Assembly (NCBI GenBank): GCA_008921705.1
Contig: VFFE01008410.1
Location: 1,986,471 to 2,050,470 of the forward strand
Length of the DNA stretch: 64,000 nt
Origin: Burhinus oedicnemus
Taxonomy: Eukaryota; Chordata; Aves; Charadriiformes; Burhinidae
Reading direction: 5' to 3'
Position 1 is the stretch's first letter; the number at the start of each line of letters is the position of its first letter. The notes under the pieces were generated by a model that ran no database searches, had not been told where the DNA came from, and worked only from the letters and a program-made list of their open reading frames with translations. Made by a program: the position numbers and the translations under genes. Shown here in pieces: positions 39,621 to 53,400 of this stretch.

Positions 39621-39700
39621 CTCTTGTAGACGGTCGATGTACATACGACAGGTTTCCAAGTCACAATCTCCTCGTACCACTATAATACCTAGAGGAATGG
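39621..39700 (-). CDS. Exon C: N-side domain with cysteine pair
   Basis: 80-nt exon, acceptor GTTTTTGATTTTCCAG ending 39701, donor GAG then GTGAGG starting 39620. The last T of exon B plus CC gives Ser. It then reads IPLGIIVVRGDCDLETCRMY and IDRLQE, ending in phase 0. A hydrophobic beta-strand-like run (LGIIVV) is followed by two cysteines five residues apart and an amphipathic helix-like stretch (CRMYIDRLQE). Such a strand-helix pattern close to a membrane span suggests a small folded juxtamembrane domain, probably on the luminal or extracellular side if the cysteines are disulfide-bonded. That placement is inference. Confidence 0.8.
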
Positions 39701-42700
39701 CTGGAAAATCAAAAACAAACACAAACCTCTTTAACTGATGTCTCTTGAATATTCAAAGATTTGCAATATGCTTCATTGTTTTTTTTTTAAATTTCCTCAC
39801 AAAAGCTTTCTGCTATTTAAATCTTAAAAGTCATTTAAAAGCAGGAACATATTCATCATTAGTTTCACCCATTTATAATTACCAAAGATTCCGATTTTCA
39901 CCTGTCTTTCATATCGAAGAAACTAAAATAGATTCAGTTAAATTGTGTACTTCATTGTCTGATGTCAACATCAATTATTAACTGCAAAGAGAGGAACATA
40001 CCCAGAACAAGAGTTTAGGGAGGTGCTTTTATGCGTTGAAATAAGAGAGTGATATTTCATTTTCAGAACTCTTAAGAGTCTACAAAAATCATTTAATCTA
40101 ATGAAAAGTCACAGCCTGATTTGAGAAAACTGTCCAGCACCATGTTATTTTGATGTAAGGCTGCTTTCAAATCAAACCAGACATTATTCCATCTGCACTC
40201 AAAAGTGACACAGTATCTCCATGTTTCCTCAGAGAAAATAAAGAGAACTTGTAAAAACGGAACAAATAATTCCCCTCAGCTGAGGGCAGCATTTTTAATA
40301 GCAGGGGATTTAGGTTTCCACTGCCATTCTGTTCTTGCAGCCAAAGATCCCCAAAACCACAAAATCCACAAACCATCAAACCAAAAAAACCTCAACACAA
40401 AAAGAACAAAAGAGGAAAAAAGGATATATGAGTCCACAAGGAGGGTACCAAGAGAGCTACCTACTAGTATCTCATTAAATAGAAAGAAACAAGTGAAAAC
40501 TCATGAGTACCTGTTTTTCTAAAACTGAATCACTGAATGAAGTTCTTTTTTCTCCCTGGAGGGCCTTCAATCAAACAATGGCCTAAAAAAAGTAGGGGAG
40601 CAGCAGGAAAGAGATTTAAATCCTCATCTGAAGTATTCCAGGAGGAGAGCAGGATATCAACTCATAAACAATTCTGGTAACCGGATAACAAGAAGCAACT
40701 TAAAGTCACTGACAGTTCTGGTGTAAATATTAAAAACAACTGTGCTGCAGCCCCTCCTGCCATTCAAAAGAAGTTGATTAAAAGGGAGAGAGATTTATCT
40801 ACCAAGACACTCTTCATTCTGGTAAGAGAACAAGACACCACTAAAAGATAATGGGGAACGTGGCGTATGTTATTGTGGCCCACCGAGGCTAGAAGCATAG
40901 AAAAGTTCAGTGGTCTCAGGGAGGAGCGTAGGGGAGCACCTATGGCAGTCAAGGTCATTACGGGCCTCAGAGGCCAGCGCAGGGCTCTCGGGACACATCA
41001 ATAAAGCTGCCAGCATCAGTTTTGGAAAGCAATTTGAACAGCAGAACAGCTATGAACCCAGGAAAACCAGAAGCAGGGGGGAAAAAAAGCTGGAGAGAGA
41101 AACAAGAAAATAAAAAAGGGACAGACAGGAAGACCAGGGAAGAAGGGAAAAACTCGCACTTCTCCTGAAGCAACACTGGCATCTGATAGCGATGCCAATC
41201 CACCTGCTCATTTTCAGAAAGGCCAGAAGGGAACAGTGCTCATTGCGACCTCCCAGATTTTTTCATTACAGAACAGAGACTGAGAGACAAGAGAGTGGAA
41301 CAAGGGTCAGTTGCAAGTTTGCTTTATGCGCTGCGACACTCTGGGTTACAGACTGATTCTCTTTGCCTAGTGTTTATTATTGCTTAACCTGCTCTGACAG
41401 GAGACCCTTAAGCTCTTGGTAGACAGTACTTAATGGCTATCTAGTTTCAATTCAGCAGATCCCTCTGCAGCCCTTACTGAAAGAAGCGTTTGTTAAATTC
41501 ATTTATAACACTGAAAAGTGAATTGCAGCAGACACAACTACACCTCCAATAGCTACACAGCACTGGGGAGCTACACCACTGGCTCATAAACTGTCACCAC
41601 TGATTTTGTCTCTTTTCTATTGAATTTCTTCCCTCATGGAGGCGTATATGCACTTAATGGGGACCAGAGCTTTGACCTGTCGAAACAATGCAGCTAACAC
41701 AAAACTGAAATCCTTTACTATCACCATTCCTGACAGCCCAAAGGAAAAGAACCTTATGAACATTTGGAATTCTAAAGAAATTCACCAAAATATCTGAAAA
41801 GAAAACACTACTACGCAATAGATAGTTCAGCGGTGACATTTATGGGCCTCATCTACACAAGCAAAGAAGAAAGTCATGATCCACAGGTTTACTTAAATTA
41901 TGTCCCATTTATTCTTGGTGGTCATAGAACAATTCTGGAATTCAGGGCTGGGTGATTTTGTTCTTAAAAACTTTTACTGCCTGGAAATCCTGAATTAGCA
42001 CAACCTATGACTTTATGGGTCAATGGCTAGCTAAGGGTTAAGGTGGCATGAAGTGGGTCTCAAATGGTTCCATTCATGTTCATTTGAAAAATCTTTTAAG
42101 TCATTACTGGATAACACTACAGTATATGCTAAAATGTGGCGTGCCAAAAGTTTTGTTTGTTTTTGTGGTTTTGTGGTGGGTTTTTTTGGTTTGATTTTTT
42201 GCAAGACCCATTTGGCTTTCAGCAATAAAAATGTTCCCAGCTCTCATTTTTATCATAAACCACAGTAAGTATGCACAATGCAGCCAAGATTTTCAAAGGG
42301 CTTCACAATAGCTGATGTTTGAAAACAAAAGCAAATCCTTAATGATTGATAATGGGATTGAAACTATGGGAATGTTGCTCATTCTAAATATAGGGCAATG
42401 CTGTGCAATAGGGGCAAAATTAGGTAAGTAATGATGAATCAGTTAAAGGCATACAGTTAACAGGTATGCCATTCAATGTCATTGTGGGTAGTTCCATTCA
42501 GGAATAAATTAACTTCTGTCTTTTCTGAATAGCCCTGTGTGGATGAGGATGTAGACAGTACAGAACAGTGCTGTAGGACACCGTGATTACTAGCTATGCC
42601 AGGTGAGAGATGAGAGGACAAAGTTATAGACTAAGAGCACAGGCACTGCAGAGCAACTTTCCCATATACCCATACACTGTCGACTCCTATGAATATGTGA

Positions 42701-44474
42701 ATATATCCAGACATGTGAATGTGCTAAAAATAAGGGATAGTCTCAGATCATGAGCCAAGCCACAGCACTCAAGTACCAGATATTTTTCTCCCGAGGCGCC
42801 TGCTCTTCTGGCTCCTTGCATCCAGCTCCCAGTTTCTTTGTGCTCCCTGAATGGTGAAAAGGACTTTGTCCAGGGAGCTGTGGACACAGACTCTAACGCT
42901 GCGGTGATGAGCAGCAGTGCAGGAACCCCAAGAGATGAGACAGGCAGACAGTTGCTTTGTATTCTGAACCAGTACTGTGGAAAGCTTTTTGTTCCCAGCA
43001 ACACTAACCAAAATCGAGTACCAGCAGGAGGAGGGTGGGGTAGGTGCAACAGTATGGCTAGCATGAGTCTCTAATTGACTGCAAGATTAGTAGTGATTTC
43101 CTAAGTCCTCATGAAATTAGCTATGGAATTTGTAAACAAAGAAGAAATCTTCCACCTATTAACTGTCCATTATGCTGAATACCAAAAGCTAGGAAACTCT
43201 TTAATAGTACTGAGAACACAAATGGAAGAAGCCTGAATATACTGCGTATGACACCATGAAGAAAAAATAAAATTCAATTAACTTCCCCATTTATTGTTAT
43301 GAAAGGATTCAATTTGTGATCTAAACACCATGATTAACCAACTCAAATCCCAAACAAAACAGCCTGAAGCCAGATCATTAAGGTAGATGCGAATGCCAGG
43401 AAAACTCATTCCGAGTCCGACATACCTTAGGGGACTGGGGAGATTAGACATTGGGTTGTAAATGTTTAATGTAGCAAATAAAGGATCCTCACTACTGAAG
43501 ATGTTATAAAAATGTCATTTTCCTGAGGGGTTTCCACTGATATAAGAAATGTGAAGGAGTAAGTAAATTCTTGGGAGAGAATTCTAAAATATTCAGACAT
43601 TTATATTATGAGATTTAGCTTTCCCAGTATGGTTTTAATGCAACTGAGTTTGCACAAAAGGATTTTCTTACCACACAAATCTAAGCCATGTGTCTCTTCA
43701 GATCCCTTTTGTTTATTATACTGACAAAAACTAAGCCTCCTTAGGTTCCTTGGTTGCTAGTTTTCTTGGTGCTAGTGGTCCAGTTTTAAAATCTTCACAT
43801 GTCAGGAGGTAAAACACAGTGGAGGTTATCAGGCTAAACCAGACCACATTTGAGAAGATGGTCATCCCCTCCAAGCTCTCAGTGACTTCCCCAATACCCT
43901 GCCACAAAAAGGAAGAAGCTGCCCAAGTCAAATGAAGAGAGAACTTGTCCCAAACACCAAACAAAAGGAAACAGGTTATAGAAAGAAAACTATGAAGAGC
44001 TGGGAATTGCAACTGGCAGGGAATGGATGTCAGGACTAAGAGCTGAAGGAAGAGTTCTGGCTGAACAATAAGTAAAGGTATAGGATTAGGACAAAGAGCA
44101 GGAACCTGAGCTGTGAGATCTGCAGAAACAGACTAAGACAAGCAGGAAGGATGTGCGTGGGATGGGATAGCCAGGACCGAAAAGGTAAGAGAAAGTCAAA
44201 TCAGAAAAGCAATAGGAAAAGAAATGAGAGAATTAGAATATGCACAGAAAAATCCCACAGAAAAGTCTATACCAGAAAAAAAACTATAGCATGATTTCCT
44301 GGAAAGTCTGAAATAGAACTTAATATTCTTGTATTTCCCCACCCTTTTAGGGTAAATATATATTTACATCTATTTGTATTACTGTCCATCTCTTCTAGTT
44401 TAAAGGAGATTGCAAACTTACAGGTGACAGTTTCCTTACTAGCTGAAAAGGCAGAAGACTGTGTTGAATGTAGA

Positions 44475-44737
44475 TATGCCCCATGTGGAGTTAAGAGAGG
44501 GTCGATTTAGATTAGACATCAGGAAGAAATTATTTACAATAAGGGTGGTGAGACATTGGAACAGGCTGCCCAGGGAAGTTGTGGATGGCCCATCCCTGGA
44601 AGTGTTCAAAGCCAGGTTGGATGGGGCTTTGAATAACCTGGCCTAGTAGAAGGTTTCCATGCCCATGGCAGGGGAGTTGGAACTGGATGATCTTTAAAGG
44701 TCCTTTCCAAGCCAAACCATTTTATGATTCTGTAACT
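44475..44737 (+). mobile_element. CR1 LINE, short 3'-end copy
   Basis: 5'-truncated CR1 of about 260 bp on the plus strand, antisense to the host gene. It reads [20 protein letters not shown], then [20 protein letters not shown] and GALNNLA, the ORF2 C-terminus, then the CR1 3' tail (GATGATCTTTAAAGGTCC, TTCCAAGCCAAACCATTTTA, TGATTCTGTA). The frame over the remaining C-terminus is uninterrupted, so this copy is younger than the one at 15.3-16.1 kb. Confidence 0.92.
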
Positions 44738-47700
44738 CAGTGATATGAGATGAGATTTCAATACTTTGGATTTACTCCTTCCTCCCAACCCAGGCAACGA
44801 CATACCATGTTAAATAAATGTTACTATGACTATAAGATCAGGAGCTTAAAGTTAGAAAAAGCCAAGATTGAAGTTGCCTATTTCAGCATCTGTGTATATA
44901 TTCATCATGCTACTCCATTTAATTATCTGATCACATCCTACTTTCTCTTCCATTGTACTCCTGTGTCTTTCTGATCTTTGAATGCATATATGTGTGTGTG
45001 CGTATGCAGGTCAGTCAAAGTGAGAAATGTAATTCACTGTGCTGTTTGGACAGAGCCCACAAGCTTTCATCCCTCAAAAGGCAAAAAGAGATATTTTCTT
45101 TGACACAAACAATGCCTTTGGCAAGTTCCTCTTTGTTTTTGTCATTTCTGTTTCAGTGACAAACATTTATCAGTGGTTTGCATCTGTATATACCAGCATG
45201 AAAACCTAGGAGCTCAGTGGCAGCAGAGCTGCCAATATTTAACTCGCTACTGACTTCTTACCCTCTTGGTTTCATCTTGCTTCCTTTACAGGATGGAAGA
45301 GAAGATTTGTAGCTACACAACCCATCTCCTCTAAATCCATCCAGATCAAAGTTGCTTCCTAACATGAGCATATTTCCTTCAGTGGCTAATCTCCCCGTTC
45401 TGACTCCAGCTGCTAATTCAGGTTTTCCTGACCATAGTAGCCACCTAGCAGGAGGTCCTCTGCTCCCCTATGCCCTTTACATTATGGATATTCAGGATGT
45501 AAATACAAAGTCCTCAGTGTTGACCTTTTCTTACTTAGCTACATGTCCACAATCACATGGAATAGTCTCCAAATTAACTTCATCTGCCATATCGCTGAGC
45601 TTTAAAGTATCAGAATGTATTTCATAGATCAGTGACTCTCAAACTGCAGTAAGTATATCGCTGGTATGAGGAAGCTACTGTATCTCTGCACCTGTACACA
45701 TCCCAAATGACTCACAAGCTCATCGCTCCATGTACCTTGGACAGGAACTCCTAGGATGACCCTAAAACCCTCAGATAACCCACGGAAATTAAAGGCGGGA
45801 ACATATGCAATGTAGACCTCTGGCTAGATATAATCAGAGAGAGACAAGAATTTGAGGTTAACATCACATCATGTTACGCCATCCCCCACTGCCACACATG
45901 CAAAATAAGCAGGCTGCAGAGAAAAGGATTGTTATATTGCAGATAGTTCAATTGTTATACACATGGAACTAAATTTTCTTCAAAAGTTGCTTTTTAATTT
46001 AGCATGCCATTTTATTCAAAAGGAGATAAGCAACAGCTCCCTCTGTGTAAAAGACTGTGTGGGAGACCCGGAGTTGTTACAGAGCTGAGTTATTTCTGAT
46101 ACTGCTACCACTGCAGTCAGGTATTATTCCTCCTTAATTTTAGTGGTATTGAGCAAACGAAGTTTGGTTCTCTGTGGCTAGAGCATAAAAAAAAAGTTAA
46201 GAGCAGTAAGAATTGACGTATCCTATTTAAAACAACAACAACAAAACAAAAACCAAAAAACTGCGCAGCTTCTGCTGATGGTGAGCTATTTCATGGCTTC
46301 ATCTTCATGGTGCAAATCTACAATAGTGTTGACAGGAAGGACCAAGAAGGGTTGGAGACCACTTGACCACTAACTAGTTTATGGTTGGTTGGTTTGTTGT
46401 TGTTTTGTGGGGTTTTAAAAATATAATTAATTTCTGCATATTCCTCCATTGTCAGGAATTTCTTAGTAACATCGGAAAGGGGAAAATAGGGTGTCATAAA
46501 CAGAAAGAATTTGCTGTTTCAAAAATAACTCAATTGTTCCCCTACAATGCTGCTTTGGATCACACTTTCCTGCAATGACAGGAAGTCAGAGTGCACAGAA
46601 GATATGCAGGCAAGAGACAGAATTAAATTCTGTCCATCTAGAAACATCAATCCATCTTACTTTTTGAATATGATAGTCTTGGTTATGGTCATGTAATGTA
46701 CAACTGTCATACTGGGCAGAAGGTGGTGAAGCTGGTCATTAGGGTGACAAGTGCTTGGGGCATATATAAGGAAGTGTTAGAGAAGCCAACTGTATTTGCA
46801 GCAAAGAGCATTACAACATAACTAAAATGCCAGCATATATCCCTTTCTTAAAGGAGCACATGGAAACATTCAGCCCTCCTCACTGAAGGATCAATAAGCA
46901 TCCTCTGTACCATCATCAGTCATCCCACAGACAACACTGAAATGTTGACAGAAGAAAGAATGAAGGAGAAAAGGAGGAGCATGAGGAAGGAAGAAAGGGA
47001 CAATTCAGAAACAGCATCTTGGTTAAATGCCAGCTGCAGTGACAAGAAAAGTAGAAAGCAACAGAAGGAGAACAGGCTAAGAATGGTCATGCCCTTCAGA
47101 GGACAAAATGACATTCTTTAATTGCTCAGGTTTTCAAAATGAGGTGTCTACCTCCAGCAGTGTGAAGATTAATCTTCATGGAACAAGTTGTATGATGAGT
47201 TGTTGTATGTTGGGAAGTGCAATTTTAGGTGAAGTAGTTGATAGAATCAAATCACTTTTTCAAGCAAACAAGGGGAGTGAAATGTATTTGCTGTGAGTTA
47301 AAATGATCCAGATTATTACACTGATATCTGAGCTTTCAAAACTCTATTATGGAGACATGTAACAGGCAAAAAAACGTAATAGCTTCTTTGCTATTTTTCC
47401 TACAGGGATAACAGCATGACTCGTTATTAACTGGCTTCCTTTTCCTGGTCAGGTGGCTGTGAGATTCTGGTTTGGTTTTCAAATGATTTAGGGAGGTAAA
47501 AGTGCTTTTAATCCCTGTGGGCAGGGAATGGACAGTAAGTATAGTATTCTGGAATTAAGTTGTAGGTATTCTGCCAAAGCTTGGACAGATATGTAAATTG
47601 AGTCTTTTGCAAGCATCTAGTGAGACATACATGCATCTGAGAGCTAAAGTCATGCTGAAGGAAGCTAACCCCACTGACAGTAACAGGCCTTGTAAAAACA

Positions 47701-49599
47701 CTATTGTAGAAACAGGGCCCAATACAAGTTCTCTTGTATTTTGCAAGTGCACACATATTATTGGCATTTAAATTTTTAACTCAGACTGACAAAATTTCAG
47801 TTATTCACCTGCCATGGAAATTTACTTATTTCCACTCCTCTCCCTCCAGAATCACTTTCTTTGGTAAAAGATGGAGAGTTGCTTCTCCTCCCTCAGCACT
47901 CCCCTCCTTCCCCTTTAGCCAAGTAACTTTTAGTGGCTATACTCCATGAAATGGTTTGCTGATGAGGACCTAGTCAGCACACTTATATCATGTAAGTATT
48001 TAGCATATGACAGAGCCAGGCAGGCAGCAATCCATTGACCTGCCACCAGAAAACCATTTAAAATGTATCCAATTAGCTGTGTCAGAAATACAATTAAAAT
48101 GGCTATCTGCTTTTCTTACAAGGAAGATTTATGTGATTTTCTAGCTTCCTTCCTCATGAAAACTTGAGTCCTCATGCAGCTTGATGACTGCCTATGCCTC
48201 AGTTTCCAGAAGAGATGCAAGCACCTTGCAGCAAGTCACAGGAAAACTGGCACGTCAGGTCTGTGCTCAGTGGAACACAGGGGTTTCCCATTTTTTACTT
48301 CATGGAATTCAAGGTGCTGGCTAGAATATTTAAAACAGTTTGGTTTCTGACTGTTTAGAGAGCATTTCTCTTCCCACACGTAATTTCCTTCAGTCATAAT
48401 TAGCATCACCCAGAAGTCCTCAAATCAAGATCAGCCTCTTGAAAGCCAAAGGTTGGATAATTCTGATAGGAGACGCTTAAGCTATATGTCCAGAGAAGTA
48501 GGCTGATTACCATCAGTGTATGCTGTAAGTTGTATGTTCTTACACAGGACATTCCTAATAACTGAAAAGGGTAAAGTAAGGTAAGGTATCTTTTCTGATT
48601 TATTTTAGCTTGATGGAGATATTATTTGCTTTCTCATACGTAAGAACAGTAATGACAAGCATTACTGAGACAGCTAAAGGAGGACAGATGGGAAAAACAA
48701 CTTCATGAAAAATATCTGGGGAGAATACTCCAGTCCAGCTATGTTATATTATCAAGCTGGCCATGCAGCAACTTGAGAGAGACAAAAGGGTCTTACTGCA
48801 AATGGCCTGCCAATGTCTGTTTAACTCTTCATGGACATCTGCTTTTTGAATGAAAACCTCTTAAGCACACATCCAGCAAGCGATCAAATGCATGTGTAAC
48901 CTAACCAAATCTCAGAGGTTCTAGATCATTCTCTGGTATTTTTTATAATATTATCATTATGATTTTTTGCAGGTGACAACAAAAATCCTCATTTATAACT
49001 GCAGTGACAGCAGTGTAGAAAGGTGTATATTTTGTGTCAGAACATGGAAATGGCTTTTAAGGACTATATAATATATATTAAATACACACATACAAAATTT
49101 ATGTCCATAGTGAGGATGTACAAGGATAGTTCTCCTCAGATGGGAAAACATAGGCTGAAACATCGAATGAACCAGGCTGTTTCTGACAGGGTTGGATAGA
49201 CATGGGTTCCATATGGCCTACTTAAGGTCCACTCAAGGTTGAACTCTCCATTTAAACTTGAAGCAAATTCCTCTCCAGTGAGCCATAATCCTCATCCTGT
49301 TAAAAGTCTTCTCAGTCCAGTGATGAAGGCTTTGATTGCATTAATTATGACCAAAATCCACTAACAGAAACTTCAGAAAAGGCTGTCAGGACCTAGAGTA
49401 AAATTTAAGCCATTTCAGTTCTTTTGTTGGAAGGAGAGCCAGTGAAATGGGAGAATAAGGAGGGGTGGCACTAGAGGAGTGAAAGTGAAACGGTTTAACT
49501 ATCTTTCAACAGTAAGATAAGCAAACCAATTAAAAGGATTGTCATCCTGTAATTACCAGAGAGCTCTGTATTACAGAGGGAGCTGAAGCTTTGTTGCAC

Positions 49600-49810
49600 A
49601 ACAAACAGTCATGCTTGTAATTTAATATGAATAATGAGCCAGATGCATGAACAAGACTATTAAATTGTTATCACAAGCAGCCATGTCCCTCATTGATTAA
49701 TGACTCTGTGTGTCACCAAGGAAAGGAACTCCACTTTTAAGTATGGATCATCATCATCAATGTTGCCAAAGCAACCGGCTGTCTGCTTTTGACTTACCCC
49801 TGAATGTGGC
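49600..49810. promoter_or_regulatory. Candidate enhancer-like element with RFX X-box
   Basis: Non-repetitive AT-rich stretch with clustered homeodomain-type cores (TAATTTAATATGAATAATGA, CATTGATTAATGACT), a GGATCATCATCATCAATG run and a full RFX-type X-box at 49762-49775. It lies in intron B-C, roughly 600 bp downstream (in gene direction) of exon B. Regulatory function and conservation are inferred only. Confidence 0.3.
49762..49775. promoter_or_regulatory. RFX X-box motif
   Basis: GTTGCC-AA-AGCAAC matches the RFX consensus GTNRCC-(0-3N)-RGYAAC on both half-sites. RFX factors bind such inverted repeats, notably in ciliary, neural and MHC class II genes. A 14-bp match can occur by chance in a genome, but its place inside a motif-dense element makes it worth noting. 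Confidence 0.45.
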
Positions 49811-50396
49811 AATTAAACCATTATATGAGGAAACAAAACAGTGATTATTCTCTTATGTGGAAAACCGAAGACTGTTAAAGAATAATGGACTGGGGAAGCC
49901 AGATTTGTTTCCCAAGATAAATGCACCTGTGTAAGAACCACATTCAAGGTCAGAGCACATTCTCAATATGAAATTAATCATGGTTTCCCCACTCAGTTTC
50001 AAATTTGATGCTAATCGTAAAAATCTTCAATAGTTTCACATACTAGTAGAAACACAGCAGAAACAACAGAAAGACATGAATAAAAAAATCCAGGTGTGAA
50101 AAACACTTATTTTACAGTAAATAAAATCGACTTGCAGAAGGAATAGTTAAGTAAGAAAACAGGTGAATTCTCCCTATATGCTTTTTAGACAGAGAGTATT
50201 TATAGAGAGAGAATATGTATGTGCATATATACACAGACAGATAAATATACACTCCACATGACTCATCCAAAAATGTATGCGTGACCTTGTGTTTGGGGTG
50301 GTTTTGTCCTTGTTGTTTTGGGGTTTTTTCGTTAATGTAACGGTCATACAGAGTGTTGTACCAAAAGCAGCTACAACCTGGCTTCTTTCAACTTAC

Positions 50397-50497
50397 AAGC
50401 TTCCCGGAGTTTTTCCTTGTCATAATGTAGCCCCTCATATTCTTGTAAATTAATCCTGTTCACTCTGATCCGCAGGCGATCTGGGATGGAATGAGGA
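50397..50497 (-). CDS. Exon B: N-side domain of membrane protein
   Basis: 101-nt exon, acceptor TTTCTTCTTTTCTTGCAG ending 50498, donor GTAAGT starting 50396, both strong. Two bases from exon A plus T give Val. It then reads PHSIPDRLRIRVNRINLQEY and EGLHYDKEKLREA, with the last T passed to exon C. The frame is open over the whole exon. It looks like a beta strand (RLRIRVNRI) followed by a charged helix (YDKEKLREA), leading into the strand-helix of exon C, so exons B and C probably form one compact alpha/beta domain. No known family recognised. Confidence 0.8.
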
Positions 50498-53400
50498 CTG
50501 CAAGAAAAGAAGAAAGCTTCTTAGACGAAGTGTTCCGTGGAAGAGCAAAATCAAAATAGGATATGAAGTGATTTTAGTCTTCTCTGAAAGAGGAAAAAGA
50601 GCAAGCCTTTTCGAAACTGGGGCAACTCCTCACAGGCCCACCACTACGTTTAAAGTTATGACTACCCACCGCACAACAACATAGACATTAGACCGTAAAT
50701 GACAAGCAAGATCAAGAAGCCTATCTGCTGGCTATGTGGTCTGGAATTACAGAGGGTTTTCTGAGTTCTCTAACCTCTATAGAGCTACCCCTCCCCTCTG
50801 CAGTTTGCCTTTTTGTACATCCCTAAGGCCCTACCACAGCCAGTAGATCTGCCAAGTTGTGTTTCAGGACACAGATGCTTTCTTGGGAAGTCTCTCAGGA
50901 CAACCATTCCTCTGCCCATGAGAGCATCCACTCTCATGTCCCTGGAGGGTCCTCATTCAGCATTTCTGTTCCGGGAAACAGACAACAGAAATGTGGCTAA
51001 GAAATGGATTTCCACCGTAGCGAGTCCAATACACAGAACCCAAGAGGATTTTCAAAAGCAAGTAGCCGCACAGGAACCTCATTTCTACACATTTCAGCCA
51101 GATTTACATGCCTCAACTGCCTATAAAATTTTGAAACACTTGGTGAGTTCCTATCTATAAATTTAAGATTCCATATCTTGATAGAAAGTTGTCCTGAAAA
51201 GCTTTGTTTTGATTTTATGCTGGCTTCCACCTTACTGTAACCTATTATTTGATTTTGTAAGTTTAGCTGAATGCTATGTAAATTAACTCAGCCACATTTG
51301 CATTTTCCATTTTTAAAGAAAGATAGATAACCGTGTATTATAATGCACATATCAAATGTCTGTCCTGTAAGAACTGGCCCCTGGCTCAGTTAAAAGTAGA
51401 TTCTTCATCCTGTGCTTCCACTGAAAGACTATTTTCTCTGTTTTAATCTAGTTAGTAACAGAACTCTGCCAGTGGTATGACCATCGAATACACACACTGC
51501 CTTTTAAAAATCGCAATACTGTGCACTGTTATAAATATACAGGTTTACTTTTTTCTTTGTCTCAATTTCAAGATATTTGAGCCTTTGCACTGCTAGTTTA
51601 AATGCCAACCAGGACAAGCCACATTTCAAAAACGTAAAGTTTTTCTTTCTTTTTAAACAAGCAAGCAAGCAATTTTTTTGACCTGAAAATACTGCAGACC
51701 TGACAAAACACATGGTTTGTGGCTATCTCTTGGTAGAGCCACTGGGATGGCAATTAGCAATTATTTCAGCATTAGCTTATTGCATGCTTTCTCTCTGTTG
51801 GTATAAACAGTTCTGTCACACCTGGACAGATGAAATTAATGATTGAAAATCAAGTCCCTGTTAAAAAAAACCTCTATCGGCACAAATACTCTGCCTAAAA
51901 AGCGATAAAGGACAATGAATTGAGGGTGCCTCCAAAATTGGAGTGTAAGACAACACACTAGAAGGAGCTGCACTGAAGAAATCTACATTCTGAACAGGAG
52001 TTTCCATATTAATAATGAAAATAAACCTAAGCTTGGAAGAAGAATAGCTTAGAAGAAATCGTATATGCTTAACAGTGGCAGCAAGACTGACACACTCAGA
52101 AACACACAGGCTGCCCAATGTTTTTCCTGTGCTGATTGACAAGGACTGTTGCATCAAAGTGCCCCAAGATATAAGCAAACTGTCCATATTTAAGATAACC
52201 TTTTGCAGTTTAATAACAGACACCTGAGATGGTAACTTCCAGCACAGCTTCAGGGGGCAGCTTTCTAACTCAGGTACCCTATAAAACAGCACTCTCCACC
52301 TGCAGGCTCTACAGCTGGCTCAGCAACCCAGAGAAGATAAGTGCATGCAAACGGAGGGGAAAGGTGCATAGATGGAACCACAACATAATTGCACCGAGTC
52401 TGACACTTTTTTCTTTTTTTCTTTTCTTTTTAAGACAAGTTTAAATGTCACCTTGCTGGCTGAGCAATGAACATAGTCTAAAGAACCATGTTCCCTTCCA
52501 AATTCTATAAAATGCAAGTTCAAAAACAAAAATCATAGGAGATTTTATTTTTAGCCAAGAAAAGATAAGAAAATGTTTAAGTAAGAAAACATAGGAATTT
52601 AAATGCATAGTTTTAGTCTGAGAGGAGAAAAGAAATAATTCACTGCATGTAGTAGTGTTCACGAAAATGACAGACTGACAGCTCTGAAAAGTGAAGTCTT
52701 TTATGCACTGGTACAATATGGGAAGACGCTACGTTGCTTTTCCCATAATGTTCTGCCACCACACATGATGAAGGTAGCTCAATCTTCTCACCAATCGGTT
52801 CACAACCTTGAGGTTGTTGGTAGGAAGGGACTGCCTAAAGGTAGAATTACCTCTACTTCTTTGACTTCAGCTGGCAAGAAAAGGGGTCGGGAGACAGAAT
52901 TCAGCAGCTTATTTCTGTTGTGACACTTGACTATGCTACAAAGTGAGCCATCCTTGCTATGTGCTGAATTAAGCCAAGTGTAAACCCAACCCAAAAACAC
53001 CGTCCCAAATTGTTGTTTCTCCTGAAACCAGAACCAAATCTGTACTTTTGTGTTGAAATGTTCGAGCAACCCAAGCTGGACCTCTATAAAAAAAATAGGC
53101 TTTCCAATCCTCAGTTCAAAATAACCACTTGACCAAAAGCTGATACTCCTGTGCAGGGATTACTCAGTCCAGCACAGGCAATGTTTGCCCTCCAAACCAG
53201 AAGCACACCATAGCTGTCCCCCTGCTTGTTCTTTTCCATTTCTTCCTTGCTACAAAGTGTATGATGCTCAGAGCCTTCCCTCCACTCTGTGACCCTGTGC
53301 TGTGGTGTCCAGTGCTGCTCTCCATACTAGAGGGAAAACAGTTTAACACAGGAACTTTGCACCTTCCCAAGGTAAACTGTAATTTTAACTCCTAATAGAA

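Larger units (their letters stand above)
39701..50396. other. Intron B-C
   Basis: 10.7-kb intron containing the CR1 piece at 44475-44737 and, near its upstream end, the RFX-motif element at 49600-49810. G/T-rich low complexity occurs at about 42153-42203 and A/C-rich at 46228-46262. All other ORFs are short and unrecognised. Confidence 0.6.
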
